A stretch of 64,000 bases of DNA from Pyropia yezoensis (taxonomy: Eukaryota; Rhodophyta; Bangiophyceae; Bangiales; Bangiaceae). Positions 1 to 11,100 of the stretch are shown piece after piece; within the stretch, counting starts at the first letter, position 1; the number at the start of each line of letters is the position of its first letter. Below the pieces are notes generated by a model. That model had not been told where the DNA came from. It was given only the letters and a program-made list of their open reading frames with translations, and ran no database searches. Both the position numbers and the translations under genes were made by a program. The stretch lies in NCBI GenBank assembly GCA_009829735.1, contig CM020620.1:28056951-28120950 (forward strand), written 5' to 3'.

Positions 1-2604
1 CTGGACTGTAACGCGGGGTACTGGCAAATTCCCATTGCCCCGGAGGACAGGCATAAAACTACCTTTACCTGTCACTGTGGTACCTACCAGTGCAAGCGTC
101 TACCGTTTGGTCTGTGTAACGCGCCGGCAACTTTCCAGCGCGCTATGGACATGATTCTGGCCGGAGTACGGTGGCAGATCTGTCTTGTGTACCTAGACGA
201 TATCATTGTGTTCTCCCGAAGTCCGGAGGAACACATTGGCCATCTTGGCCAGGTGTTCAAGCTACTTGCTGACGCCGGTGTGTCACTGAAGGCGAGTAAG
301 TGCCACCTCTTTACTCAAGAGGTGGAGTACTTGGGACATGTTGTCCATCCGGGGCGTCTCAGTGTTAACGAGAAGAACTTGAGGGCCATTCGTAAGGCTC
401 AGTACCCCCGGACCCAGACCCAGATGAGGAGCTTCCTCGGGATGTGTAACGTGTACCGACGTTTCACCAAGGGCTTCGCCAAGGTGGCGAAGCCGTTGAA
501 TGAGCTAGTGAGCTCAACGCTACCGAAGAACCTGCCTCCCCCAAGTCGGGTGGAGCAGGAATCCTTTGAGACTCTTCGGGAACTTCTGCTGAAGCCCCCC
601 ATCCTGGCTATTCCCAGGTTGGGAGGCCACTACATCCTGGATGTGGACGCTTGCTACGACCAACTTGGTTGTGTGTTGCTTCAGCAGCAGCCGGACAAGG
701 AGTACTTGCCGGTGGGATACTTTAGTAAGGGGCTGAACTCGGCCGAGAAGAACTACGGAGTCACCGAGTTGGAAGGACTCGCAGTGGTGTGGGCGGTGAC
801 GTCACTTCGTCACTACCTGGAGGGTGAGAAGTTCCTCATCCGCTGTGACCACCGCGCGTTGCAGTTCATCTTCAAGACGGACTGTACGAACACTCGTCTC
901 AACCGGTGGAGGGTGCGACTGGCACCCTTCAACTTTGATATTGAGTTCCGACCTGGCAGGCAACATGCCCTTGCCGACGGCCTCTCTCGGGTACCTACCG
1001 AGGGGCTGGACACTAACCCAGTCGATGAGGACATCCCCATCGTAGGGGTAGTCACGCGCTCGGGTCAGGCGTTGAACCCCGAGGCGCCAGGGAACAAGAA
1101 GTACTTGCCCCTGTCCCTGGACGAGGTGGTGAAGGCCCAGGCCGAGGATCCCTTCTGCAAGTCGCAGAGGGATACACAGGATACAGTGGCGCAGACGCGG
1201 TTCTTTCTGGGAGACGATGGCCTCCTCATGAGGAGGGGGGTATTCCAGGGGACCGAACAACTTGTCGTCCCCGCATCCCTCAAGGACAGTATCCTTGAGA
1301 GGGAGCACAACGCTCCCACGGGTGGACACCTGGGGTCTAGTAAACTGTACCGGACCCTGAGGACCAGGTACTACTGGCCGTCCAAGGTGGTGGACATCTA
1401 CAGTTGGGTGGCTGCCTGCACAAGTTGTGCACAGAACCGTCTGATGGAACGGCGGCCTACTACGGCTATGCTATTGTTCCCGGCCAAGGAGCCCTTTGCC
1501 GCGTTGGCGATGGACATCCTTGGGCCACTGCCAGTGACCGAGGAGAGCAACCAGTACCTCCTGGTTATCTGTGACCGCTTCACGAAACTTACGCGAGCGA
1601 TCCCACTGGCGGAGATGACGGCCATGTCGGTCGTGTCAGCCTTCCTAGATCACTGGGTTGCCGCGTATGGCATTCCGGATAGTACACTATCGGACAATGG
1701 ACCGCAATTTGCGTCTGTACTGTTTCAGGGAGTGCTGGATATGTTGGGGGTGCGGGCAAACTATGCCACCCCCTACCACCCACAAACTAATGGGCAGGTG
1801 GAACGCTTCAACAAAACTATTGTTAGGCAGCTGCGCCACTATGTGAGTGAGCACGTGAAAACGTGGGACCAATACATTTCTATTCTTACCACCGCCTACA
1901 ATTCGCAGGTTCACTCATCTACCGGGGAAGTACCCCTCGCTTTTGTGACCCCCCGTCGCGTGCGGTCTATTGCCGTGCGGCGGCCGCTCCCAACTAGGGA
2001 GGATGGTGGCAGTACGCCTACTCCTACTGAGAGTAAGGCGGAGTTCGCTGCTAGGCTTGAAAACCTCATCCCTAAAGTCAGGGCTGAGATGGACAAAGCA
2101 CAAAAGCGCTACAAGCGTACCTTTGACAAAAAGGTGCGCAATGCTAAGCATGTCCCCGAGCAGGGCGACTGGGTATTGGTTCACTCACACACCCCAACTG
2201 GGGGTAAGTTGGTATTCCAGACGAAGGGGCCGTACCAGGTCCTTCGTACTGATGGGCGGCGCTTCACCATCGAAAGTGACGATGGGGTCCGCACAGTGAA
2301 CGGACAGGACGTGGTCAAAGTTGCACCACCGTCTGCAGGCGACCCAGCTTGGGCGCGGGCGCTGGAAGCGTGGCGCCTCCCCTCGCTGCCTGCGGCCAAA
2401 CATGGCCCGCAGGAGTACGTGTTCGATAAGTTCATCGACCACGGCTGGGATGAGGACACTAACCGCCTCATGTTGAGTGTGCGTTGGTTCGGCTACAAAG
2501 CCAAGGATGATACGTGGGAGTATGTGGAGGACCTTCCCGCTGAGAAGGTCCGGGCAAACTGTGCCCGGAATGAGATTGACCCTAACAGCCCCCACTCAAC
2601 GTGA
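1..2604 (+). CDS. Ty3/gypsy pol polyprotein, partial (RT-RNase H-integrase-chromodomain)
   Basis: The frame is open from base 1 to the stop at 2604. RT shows the catalytic YLDDII motif near 190-210. RNase H follows (about 630-1000) with the DVDACYDQLGCVL block and the HALADGLSR block. Integrase has an H-H-C-C zinc-binding segment (about 1300-1440), a DDE core (MDILGPLP, SDNGPQFAS, NGQVERFNK; about 1500-1850) and a C-terminal part. A chromodomain-like ending (about 2405-2560, with VRWFGYKAKDDTWEYVEDL) marks a chromovirus-type clade, whose chromodomain is thought to steer integration to marked chromatin. The N-terminal part of the polyprotein lies before the window. Confidence 0.93.
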   Translation: MDCNAGYWQIPIAPEDRHKTTFTCHCGTYQCKRLPFGLCNAPATFQRAMDMILAGVRWQICLVYLDDIIVFSRSPEEHIGHLGQVFKLLADAGVSLKASKCHLFTQEVEYLGHVVHPGRLSVNEKNLRAIRKAQYPRTQTQMRSFLGMCNVYRRFTKGFAKVAKPLNELVSSTLPKNLPPPSRVEQESFETLRELLLKPPILAIPRLGGHYILDVDACYDQLGCVLLQQQPDKEYLPVGYFSKGLNSAEKNYGVTELEGLAVVWAVTSLRHYLEGEKFLIRCDHRALQFIFKTDCTNTRLNRWRVRLAPFNFDIEFRPGRQHALADGLSRVPTEGLDTNPVDEDIPIVGVVTRSGQALNPEAPGNKKYLPLSLDEVVKAQAEDPFCKSQRDTQDTVAQTRFFLGDDGLLMRRGVFQGTEQLVVPASLKDSILEREHNAPTGGHLGSSKLYRTLRTRYYWPSKVVDIYSWVAACTSCAQNRLMERRPTTAMLLFPAKEPFAALAMDILGPLPVTEESNQYLLVICDRFTKLTRAIPLAEMTAMSVVSAFLDHWVAAYGIPDSTLSDNGPQFASVLFQGVLDMLGVRANYATPYHPQTNGQVERFNKTIVRQLRHYVSEHVKTWDQYISILTTAYNSQVHSSTGEVPLAFVTPRRVRSIAVRRPLPTREDGGSTPTPTESKAEFAARLENLIPKVRAEMDKAQKRYKRTFDKKVRNAKHVPEQGDWVLVHSHTPTGGKLVFQTKGPYQVLRTDGRRFTIESDDGVRTVNGQDVVKVAPPSAGDPAWARALEAWRLPSLPAAKHGPQEYVFDKFIDHGWDEDTNRLMLSVRWFGYKAKDDTWEYVEDLPAEKVRANCARNEIDPNSPHST

Positions 2605-2715
2605 GGGAAGGCCGAGCAGCAGTGCCAAGAGAATGCTTCAAGTCGAAGTGGTACGCAGAGTGGCTTTTAAGAACAGCCCTAACCCTCACACTCTCACACC
2701 AAAGGCAGCTGCCAA

Positions 2716-4845
2716 CTAGGCATGCATGCTAGACTCTCCAACCCCACGGCCCTCGCCCTCGCGTGGAGGCGAGCGGCGAGACCCACGGAGATAACGCTCC
2801 CCACCAGTCGGCGGGGCCGGCGCCTCCAAGTCGGAACTGTCGCGCCCCTCACGGTCGCGCAAGTGGCGACGACCGCGGCTGCTATTCTGCTTAGTCTTGC
2901 GCGCAAGTTGGCGACGCAGACGCCGGACCGACTCCGACTCTGACGGAGTCGAGGACTCCGAGACGGAGTAAGACAACTCGTCTTCCGACACGGAGGGAGA
3001 GCGCCGCGAGCGTCGGCGACGACGGCGAGGAGGCGAGTATGCCCGGCTCGCACGACGTTTGCCACGCCCAAGTGGGGCTGGCTGGGGCACAATAGCCCCA
3101 ATGCGAGCCAACTCGGCCGTCATAAACTCCGCCACCGATTCGAAACTCGCGGTCGCCACTGCAGTACGAACGCGCTCCTCAAGTTGAGGAGTCTCGGAAG
3201 TTTGAAGGGTTGCGGTCGACGCGGCCAACCAGGAAATGGTGCGCACCAACGTGGTGATCATCATCTCTGAAGTCAAAGGCGTGGCTGGTGACACCAACTT
3301 GGGGTATACCGTCAGGAGGGTGGCCCCCAAGTTGGGGGACACCGGGGTGGACGACTCAACGGCCACGATAATCGGGATGTCCCCGTGCGGCTGGTAGGGG
3401 ACAGGAGGAAGTGGCGGGGCACGCCGAGGTGGCGGTGCCCGGATGTAACTGCGACCCGTACTCGGGGCCCCCGCAGTGGGTCGAGTCATGTGGTCATCAT
3501 GTGAGGGCACGGCCATAACTATGGCCTTGTCCGGGGGTGGCGCAGTGTGGCGATCCACCCCCGGGGCATACGGGTAGTCCCCGATGCCCAACCCCTCTCG
3601 TAAGACCACACGGCCGTCGTGAATTTCACGAGCGACCCATTCGAACTGGCGAAGTGCGCCATCGTCCTTGGGCCCACGAGTGGGGCGGCGCAACTTGTGC
3701 TCATTGCTCTCCCACTCGATAAACTTCTGGAGCTGGAGCATCTCCTCAAGTAGAGTGAGTTGTCCTGATGAGCACCCTTCAGCAACTAGCTGAGGGGTGA
3801 GCTGTTCCAAACCTTGGATAAGCCGGAGGGGGAGATGCCAGTGCATCCCCCGCCGCTGGACACAGGGCACCCAGGTCGACATGACCTCGAGGAGCCACTG
3901 GGTGGCCAACATGGCCCACACCAGATGATCCGGGCTAGCCGTCAACATGACGGAGCCGAACTAGTCAAGCAACCGTGGCAGCAACGCCGGGAACCCGTAG
4001 GGGACCTCAACTTGAGGCCACCACTCGGGCTTCTTCGAATAGTATTGCTCCTTACTGGCAGCAGACTGCTGAGGAAACTCAAGTTGAGCCGAGGTCACCA
4101 AGTAGGGACCTCGCCGGAAGTCCTTCTCCATACGCACATCAAAGTGAAGAGTGTGCGGATCGGCCTCGTGAAGGTACGGGGGGCGAGTTGCCACCGCGTC
4201 CCAAGTAAAGGTCGGCAAGTCGCCGGGACCCGGGATAGCTCCCCCGCGGTCCACCATGGCCTTGGCCCGCTGTACGTCCTCGACCTCCTCATCGTCCAAG
4301 AAGGCAAACTGGTCCGTCCTGAAGCCGGCAGGGAACCCGACCCTACGGGGATACTTCTCCCGTAGGCGGTCCCATACCCGACCCATCGCTGTGCCGAGTC
4401 GGCCACAGCGAAGAACAGTCAACCCCTCCTCATACAGAGGCCAAGCGGGGTAAAACCACCGCCCCAAGGCCTCACGCGGGACAACTTTTCCCGCCTCCGG
4501 GGGAGATCCCGCCGTCAACCCAAAGCCGGGTGACGCGGGAGTCCCATCCCCCGGAGCGATCGCGGAGCCCCCGCCGGAAGTCCCGGCGGGCGCTGCACCG
4601 TAAGAGGTGTCCTCCATACGTTCATCGAGGGAGTTCGTCTCCACCCCCGGGGCGCCATGGCTCTCCCCAAGTTGGTGAGAAACGCCCTGGCTACAGCGGC
4701 ACGAGACCCGCCTCGATTTGAGGGGGAGTCGGATCGTAGGTGGACGGGTGGCCTCCCCAGCGTGAGGCGGCCCAGGAGACGGTGAAGGGGATGTGGTGGT
4801 TGTGGTGAAGTGAGAACCGGGGAGAGCAAGCTGCCAAGTGGGCAA
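2716..4845 (-). other. Antisense ORF region of the Ty3/gypsy element, unknown product
   Basis: A long open region runs opposite to pol, between the end of pol and the 3' LTR. It shows about one break here. I do not recognise a domain. The predicted sequence starts with a Pro/Thr/Ser-rich stretch, then has a conserved block rich in aromatic and acidic residues (GFPAGFRTDQFAFLDDEE), a long helical-looking middle, and an Arg/Ser-rich tail (RRRRRRSRRSPS) before a Ser/Glu-rich end. The same block recurs on the same strand in copy B (12034-12650), and the Arg-rich tail region recurs in copy C (13960-15120), so the ORF is a lasting part of the family. Antisense ORFs between pol and 3' LTR are known in some plant Ty3 elements. 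A gag of a minus-strand element is the alternative, but the polypurine tract beside the LTR argues against it. Confidence 0.6.
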
Positions 4846-5230
4846 GCTTGAGGAGAGGGGCGGTCAACGTGACCGCCTCCACATCCGCGTTACATACTCG
4901 AGGGGGGACAGCAAGTCGCGCTGCCAACGCCGAGACGTGCGGTTACGCACTGTGGTATAAAACTCGATCCTCTCAGACACGTGTCAATATCCCTCGGGGG
5001 AAAGGGACAGGTAACACAGAAAGGGGAACTACGAGAGTGGTATGCCTGTTGCCTCACGTGCCTGCTCGCAGAGCAAACAGATACGCACGGTAGTGCACAC
5101 GGGAAAGAGGAAAGCAAACGCGCAGCTGTCTTTTTCCTGAGGGCGCGGGCCAAGGGCGCCTCGCTGTCCCTCTTAACGTGCATCTGGGGGAGCCTCGGCA
5201 CGTTGGCCAGGTAGCCCCCCCATAACCCCG

Positions 5231-5274
5231 AGTGGCCCCGACCAGAGTCTAACCTCGTCAGGTCGGGGGCCACT
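5231..5274. repeat. Hairpin in the 3' leader of the retrotransposon
   Basis: A 13-nt arm (AGTGGCCCCGACC, 5231-5243) is repeated inverted at 5261-5274, with one extra G, leaving a loop of about 17 nt. It lies between the antisense ORF and the LTR. A role in element RNA structure is only a guess. Confidence 0.5.
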
Positions 5275-5559
5275 ATCACTACTAATTCTATTCTCACTCA
5301 CTAATCTCACACTCAATTTCTCTCATGTCAAGTCCCTCACAAGTATGCAAAAACCCATCAGAAATCCCTCTCTCACGTGTGGATAGCGCGGTCCACCGCA
5401 TCCCAGTGCCGGGCACGGGCCACGGCCGCCAACCATCATCACACGGCGGGCGTGTTCTGGCACAAGGTGCCCTCTGGTTGTAGTCCCGGGTCGGCGCCAA
5501 GTCGGGGCCAGGGATGCTACACGCACCCCCTCACAGGGCCGACCGGGTCGGTCGGAACT

Positions 5560-5572
5560 GGGGAGAGGGGAG
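5560..5572 (+). promoter_or_regulatory. Polypurine tract
   Basis: Thirteen purines (GGGGAGAGGGGAG) sit directly against the TGTGGCA start of the LTR. This is the expected primer site for plus-strand synthesis and shows that the LTR is the 3' LTR of a plus-strand element. Copy B has the matching tract GAGGAAAGCGGAG at 12940-12952. Confidence 0.75.
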
Positions 5573-6041
5573 TGTGGCAGTATTGGACCCCAGGTAGGGG
5601 GGCAACACGTACCATGCAAGGGGCGGCAGGCCACTAGCCTGATCCGTTCCTCCCCCTGCATTTGGGTCCATATTCCCTAAGTTTGGGATAGTTAGCTTAG
5701 TAGTAAATCCAACTTGGATTTGAGGGTTTTCTGCATTTATCGTCTTGAATTTTCGTGTGGCCCGGTGGGCAGGTACTGGGGTGGGAGATTCTGAGTGGCG
5801 AGATTCTGAGGGGACCCTGGGGGGATAAGGGGAGGGACAGCGGGGCTTGGCCCTGCGTCCCCGTCCCGACCAAGAAACTGTTGGACCACACACCATCCTC
5901 TTGTTTGTGAGTGGGGGGATTGCCCCACAACAGGGATAGAGTATGCGCGACTTGCACTTCTTCCGGCTCCCCCGACACGGGAGCCAGCCCTTGTACACCG
6001 CCCCAATTTGGGTGCCGTGTGTGCGAGTGGTTTTTGCCACA
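5573..6041 (+). repeat. 3' LTR of copy A
   Basis: The LTR begins TGTGGCAG and ends TTTTTGCCACA, giving short inverted ends of the TG...CA type. Its body (for example GATTCTGAGTGGCGAGATTC near 5790) recurs at 12953-13785 and 19309-19758, which defines one LTR family in three states. Confidence 0.82.
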
Positions 6042-7049
6042 CGTAGAGCAGCTCCATCAGCTGCGTCTTTGTTATCGACGTCGGAAAGAGCGCACGGGCG
6101 GGCACTCAAATCTCCCCCAACCGGAAGACACTATGTCCCCGTGAGGAGACGCACGACCGCTACGTCCCTCACTGCTCAACAGTGGACACGGCGGCGGCCG
6201 CGACCATTGAAGCCGGGGACAGCCCTACGCCCCTGCCACCGCCGCAGTCACCGCAGCGCCGCCGCCACCGCCACCACCACCGTCACAGTAGGAAGGTTCT
6301 TTTATTCGCCGACGCGACACTGCGTTTTGCGATGCAATGCCCGCGACAGTGCCGGTCCAAAGAGAAGGGGCCTGTTTGGACCAGTAATCTGCAGTTCCAA
6401 GCGATTTCCACTGCGCCGGTGTGGTTGCGTCGCATCGCTGGCGGGATGTCGAGCGCACCGCCTGTGTGCTGAATTCTAAAGGCGGCTGCCCGACCGCACG
6501 CAGCGCCTGCACATTCGAGCCACGCATCGAGTGGACGGCGTCGTGCAATCTGCCACGATGGCTAGGGCTTCGCGTCGGCAGATCGCTGTGCATGTTGCCA
6601 CTCGCCGTGTGCAGATTTTGACGGCACGTGTGTGCCTCGAGATCGGCGGCTTCGTGGCCCACCTGAGCTTAGACGCGTGCTAATTGTCTGGCACGAACAC
6701 CCAGCTCACGGCTGTGGGGCGGCAGTCTCTGCCCAATCGCGTAACGCTTCTCAGAGAGGAGGGAGTGTCGTTGCGTGGCCGGTGGAACTGTCAGCGGCTT
6801 GGGGGGCTACGTAAGCTACTTCTCACCGATTGCGCCAATCACAGTACGCCCCGGTGGACGCACCACTTGAAAAGGAATGACTCGTAAATGAGGGATCATC
6901 CAGATGATTCTGCGGGCTCCCACCGCTGCCACGTCGCCCCGCAGGACCCGTGGCTGGCCTGTTTGTGGACAGGCCAGCCCCGAGCACTGTTACTTTGTGA
7001 ACCAGGCTAGTGAACGCCACCGCCACCACTGTGGAGTAACGACAAAGTA
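6042..7049. other. No gene recognised
   Basis: There is a CCG/CCA-type trinucleotide-rich stretch at about 6186-6290. Only short overlapping ORFs occur, on both strands, and none has recognisable motifs. Confidence 0.5.
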
Positions 7050-7129
7050 GATATCGGAAAGTCGGAATCGAACGCGGGCCCTTCAGAAGTGAGCGGCATG
7101 GCGCGCTCAAACCACTAGGCAACCGGGCG
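7050..7129 (-). repeat. tRNA-like sequence (tRNA pseudogene or SINE head)
   Basis: On the minus strand a good A box (GCCTAGTGG, complement of about 7111-7121) and a perfect B box (GTTCGATTC, complement of 7065-7073) are correctly ordered. An anticodon-like loop CTTCTGA would read UCU (Arg). The acceptor ends do not pair, the T stem is weak, and extra bases follow the D arm, so it cannot fold as a working tRNA. A tRNA-derived SINE or a dead tRNA copy fits best. Confidence 0.5.
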
Positions 7130-8023
7130 GAATCTTTGACATCACGAGCCAGATTTGGGGTTTTCCCCCCATCTCATTACGAGAACCTACTTTTTAGGTA
7201 AGCCGATCGGTGATTATGTATTATGCTACATAACCCCCTCCTTAAGTCCGAACCGTCTCCGATTCGGCCCACGTCCCCGGCTCTCTCGATCTGGAACTCC
7301 CCCATTCCAGCAACGACACCTATTTCCCCGTCTTTCCTTACAGCCGGTTCTCGCCACGTGTATCTCGGCCCTGTTCGCACGTTGCATGTTGCCACGTGTA
7401 TCTCGGCCCTGTTCGCTCGTGCGAGATCCCCTGCTGAAGACCTGTCCCACGGCTGTTGGGGGGGGCGTGCACTCGCTCCGAAAGCCGCCGAGCGTCAGGT
7501 CCCTCAGGGTGTCACCGTAGTGGTGCAGCAACCGCCCCAACCACGGCCCCACCCCACTGGGAATGTGAACACGGTGGAGCAACTGCAAGGGGGCACTGGA
7601 CAAAGGCTCAGGGCCCAGCCAACAACGTGGGCTATCGCTCATGTTGGCCAATATTTGTGCCACGAACTCGAAACGTGGCACTTGGGACCAAACGTGGCAC
7701 CTAACCGTTTATCCGGCAACGTCGACGAGCTATAAACGGATAAAACGAGCCCCCACGTTCCAGTCGAGTTGGAACAAATGGTGTAGTAACTCCGGTGCCG
7801 TACCCCAGCGCCCGTCGGCTCCGGAGCTATCGCTGAGCCAAAAGCGTCAGCTTTGGTAGAGCGATAGCCCGAGAGCCAACGGATAGCCCTCTTCCGATGT
7901 TTGCTGATTGGCTGAAAGCGTGCCACGTGTACGCAGGTCGTCATGTTATTGTCGACCTGCAGTTCGTTCCTTCCTGAAATGTGAAGTGCAGACCAGAATG
8001 TAGGAATCTGATGATGCAAGGTT
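7130..8023. other. No gene recognised; short direct repeat
   Basis: A 26-bp direct repeat that begins GCCACGTGTATCTCGG lies at 7353-7378 and 7391-7416, 38 bp apart. Both copies contain a CACGTG palindrome. Nothing else stands out. Confidence 0.5.
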
Positions 8024-8490
8024 TATTGCTGTTCTCCCCATTTTCGGCCGATCCGAACAAGAACAACACTGCATGGACAACTGTGTGAGCCAATCGCGTG
8101 CTGGCAGGTGAGGGCGAGCCAATCGCGTGCTCTACGGGCCCGATCGCCCAGAGCAGATGATTAGCTGCAGCCACAGTGGGCCTCTTACCAATCGCTGATT
8201 GGTCGAAACACTGTTGTTCTCTCGGCTGAGATCGCCGAAGATTCCTCCCACATCGGCTCGTTCCTCTCCGGAAAAGTTGTCCAGCTTGTCTTCGTGTCTT
8301 TTCCACTCGGTTTCTCCCCTACATGTCCTCGGAGTCCCGGAAAAGACGCAGATCTTACCGTTTGCACATCAATGGAGGCTAATTCGGAGCTCTCATTGGT
8401 CAAAGAGGCATCCCGTGAGGCGTGTCATTGGTCAGTGGACAGTTGGTCTTGTTCTCGTCCGGATCGGCCAGAATTAGGAGAACTGCAATA
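8024..8490 (+). mobile_element. TA-flanked MITE, copy 1
   Basis: A 467-bp non-coding element is bounded by TA dinucleotides. The left end, TATTGCTGTTCTCCCCATTT and onward for about 40 bp, is mirrored at the right end (GAACAAG-like, CGGATCGGCCAGAATT, AGGAGAACTGCAATA). It carries several CCAAT/ATTGG motifs inside. It is near-identical over most of its length to 27657-28113, which points to recent spread. The TA target site suggests a Tc1/mariner-like helper. Confidence 0.8.
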
Positions 8491-8995
8491 GAAGGGTCAA
8501 GAAGGGTGCACATTGAAGTTCGAGGCTGAACCCTCGCATTCAGGTGCGGAAGGACTCGCGAAAGTCAGCGATCCTTTGATCATCAACGGGGCCCGCCCTA
8601 GCTAGCAACTCGAGATGGTGGAGGCCCCTACGACTCTTTCCTAGAGCCTACGCACGTTGACCGGCGAGGCACGACACACGACGTTTGCGGACTACGCAGG
8701 TCTTTACGTGATCCGGCACCGGGCAGGTTCACTGCTCGAGCGTGGCTCATTCGGCTTCCACCAGAAGTGCAAAACTCATCCGTGATGTGTCCGCACATAA
8801 TCGATTTGCGAGTGCCAGCACCGCAAGGCGCTAGACTCTCTGCGACCGGTCGACCCTGCATCGTCGCTTCTTGCTGGCCCCGCGAGACCGTGCATCTTAC
8901 ACCACACGACGCGGCAGGCTCGAAGTGCAAATAACGTAGCACTGCCCAGATGTGCGCATGAGCTCGCCCTCCTCACAACATATACCACGTCACCT
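8491..8995. other. No gene recognised
   Basis: Only short ORFs without motifs are present. Confidence 0.4.
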
Positions 8996-9305
8996 CCCCC
9001 CCCCCCCCCCCCCCCCAGCAAGCTCTCTGGGGCACCCCCTTCTCCATTGTGCTCTGAGGCGTCCCTCGCAGTGCCCTGGTTGACCCTGTGGGCGACCCCC
9101 GCCCCTCGATTGTGCGCTGGCACGTGCCCTCCCGTGTCTCCTCCCGCCTGATTTGCCATGCTGGGCGCCCCCCCCCCCCTAGATTGTGCCCCGGGGCATG
9201 CCTTCAACTGGCACCCCCCCCCCTATAGTGCCATGTAGGCCCCCCCTCCCCTTGAATTGTCGTGGTGGGCAGCCCCCCCCCGACATTGCGCCCTGCGGTG
9301 AGTCC
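8996..9305. repeat. Degenerate tandem repeat with poly-C runs
   Basis: It begins with 21 C's (8996-9016). About seven loose units follow, each a C-run plus a GATTGTGCCCTGGGG-like core (for example near 9040, 9110, 9180, 9225, 9255 and 9285), spaced roughly 40-70 bp. No protein motif fits. Confidence 0.55.
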
Positions 9306-9959
9306 CCGCCCGAACCTGAGCGTGGTCCCTCTGCAGGCCCCACTCCCAGGGCCGGATTGAGGGGGGGATCTTGGCACGCGGTCGTCGTCACAACCATCCT
9401 GTTTCCGTTCTGCTGCACGGTAGGTGCTCCACCATTCTGCCGCCGGCGTTTTGCTGCAGCACGAGCTTCGCGTGCCTGGTGCGCGCGTGCGCGCGCCCTC
9501 GCATCTGGAAGGTAACATCCTTTTGGTCACTGTGTGCTGACATGCCGCCGTGCGACCCGCCCCCTGGCGTCTGCTCTGCTTGCTGGTTGTTTTCTTGTCA
9601 TATCGTCATCCTGTGTCACGCCTACCATCAGGCCTGTCTGCTGCATACGCCCCACGCCGCCATTCACCACGAGGTGTTTTCTTTTGACCCGCACGTGCTG
9701 TTCGTTGTGGACGGGCTCCATTTTCGTATGCTTTAGTCATGTGCTTGAAGAGAGGGGAGGGACCGGCGAGGCCGGCCGACGGTGGGGTGTTGTCTCATCT
9801 TCGTGTCGATGGGCTTGCTGACGGACCGACCTCTGTTTGTTTTTCTTTATCTCTGCTTTTATGATTGCTCTTATGATTGTGCCTGACGTCATTTGCTGGA
9901 CTGTTTTGCTATACGACAGGAACGCGCGCACCACCCACGCAGCATGGAGCACACGCAGT
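9306..9959. other. No gene recognised
   Basis: Several overlapping short ORFs occur on both strands with no motif. This stretch may be the 5' flank of the Harbinger remnant that follows. Confidence 0.4.
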
Positions 9960-11100
9960 GACGCCATGATGATGACTCCGGGGACGAATATGAGGGCATT
10001 GCCATCGCCATCTCTCTCTGCCAACGCCTGCTGATTCTCCGTGCATGGAACCCAAACGATGAGTGAGAGGACCTGGACGACGACCACTTCCAGGATCGTA
10101 CCGGGATACGAGGGGCAACAAGACGAGGGAGTGTCAGAGGGCGGTGGACTGCATCCAGCGTGACTACTTCGGCATGCCAAGCCGCCCCCCGACGTACGAT
10201 GAAGCGGACTTCGAGAGGCAATTCCGCATGCCGCGGTCTTTGTTTTTGCGTACTTCGAGAACCTGAAAGACGAGCCGTGGTGGAGCCAACGGCCAAATGC
10301 TACGGGAAAGCTCCAAGCGCATCCGCTGCAGAAGCTGGTGGACGCCATGAAGGTGCTTGCGTATAACGCATCGATGGACAGCACTGACGATTACACGCAG
10401 TTAAGCAAGACGACCTTGAACGAGGCTGTCACCCGCTTGGTGAGCTTCATATTGGACAAGTACCAGTGGGCCTTCCTGCGCGCACCAACCCACGAGGACT
10501 TGCAGAGGATCATGGCGCGTAACGCAGAGTGCGGGACGCCCGGCTGATTTGAGAGCTTCGACTGCAGCCACAGGCGGTGGACAAAGTGCCCGGTGGAGCA
10601 CGGCGGCATGTACGAGAAAGGTGGACGGGGGAGGCAGCGGACGATCGTGCGTGAGACAGTTTGCGATGAGGACCAGTGGATCTGGCATATACTTGCTGTC
10701 TCCCCTGGCAGCAAGAATGACCTGAACACCCTGGCACACAACCCGCTCATGCTCAACGTCAACCGGGGCCTGTGGCCACCGCAGGGGCTCCAGTATACGG
10801 TGAATGCGACCGTTTTTCACACTCCTTTTGTCTTATTGATGGCATCTACACACGCTACTCATTTCTTGTCTCTTCACATGCTAACTCCACGTCTGCACCG
10901 GAACGCGCCTTTAATCGTCGGCACGAGGCGATGCGGAAGGATGTGGAGTGTTCATATGCTGTACTGACTGCCCAGTTCCTTGTCGCTCTCTATCGGGCTC
11001 GCTCTGCCCATGCGTCAACCCCCATTCGCACCGCCAAAGCAATTGATATGCTCCACAACATTATTACTGAGTTGCGACGTGGCCTGTTCGTGTCGCGGGA
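9960..11100 (+). pseudogene. PIF/Harbinger-type transposase, decayed
   Basis: Translated pieces match the plant-type Harbinger transposase (Plant_tran family) in order. They include YDEADFERQFRMPRSLFLR near 10195-10250, then FENLKDEPWW and the LQKLVDAMKVLAYNAS block near 10255-10375, then FDCSHRRWTKCPVEHGGMY (first catalytic Asp) near 10555-10615, WIWHILAVSPGSKNDLN (second acidic site) near 10680-10730, and LIDGIYTRYSFLV and ERAFNRRHEAMRKDVE (catalytic Glu) near 10835-10950. The reading frame changes near 10245-10251 and again near 10810-10820, and an in-frame TGA lies at 10545-10547, so it cannot be active. I could not define its terminal repeats. Confidence 0.82.

Larger units (their letters stand above)
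1..6041 (+). mobile_element. Ty3/gypsy LTR retrotransposon, 3' part (copy A)
   Basis: The window opens inside the reverse transcriptase of a chromodomain-bearing Ty3/gypsy element, so the 5' LTR and gag lie outside. In order on the plus strand: RT, RNase H, integrase and chromodomain to 2604; an antisense ORF region (2716-4845); about 0.7 kb of leader-like DNA; a polypurine tract (5560-5572); and a 469-bp LTR (5573-6041) with TGTGGCA...TGCCACA ends. The pol frame is open throughout the visible part, which suggests a fairly recent insertion. The antisense region carries about one break. Relatives at 12034-15120 and 19309-19758 are older. The family assignment is firm; the antisense ORF belongs to the element by position and by its recurrence in the relatives. 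Confidence 0.9.

Noticed and set aside
2716-4845. gag gene of a minus-strand retrotransposon
   Set aside because: The polypurine tract lies directly left of the LTR and pol is on the plus strand. No pol follows on the minus strand, and no zinc knuckle is seen.
7050-7129. Functional tRNA-Arg(UCU)
   Set aside because: The acceptor stem does not pair, the T stem is weak and extra bases follow the D arm.
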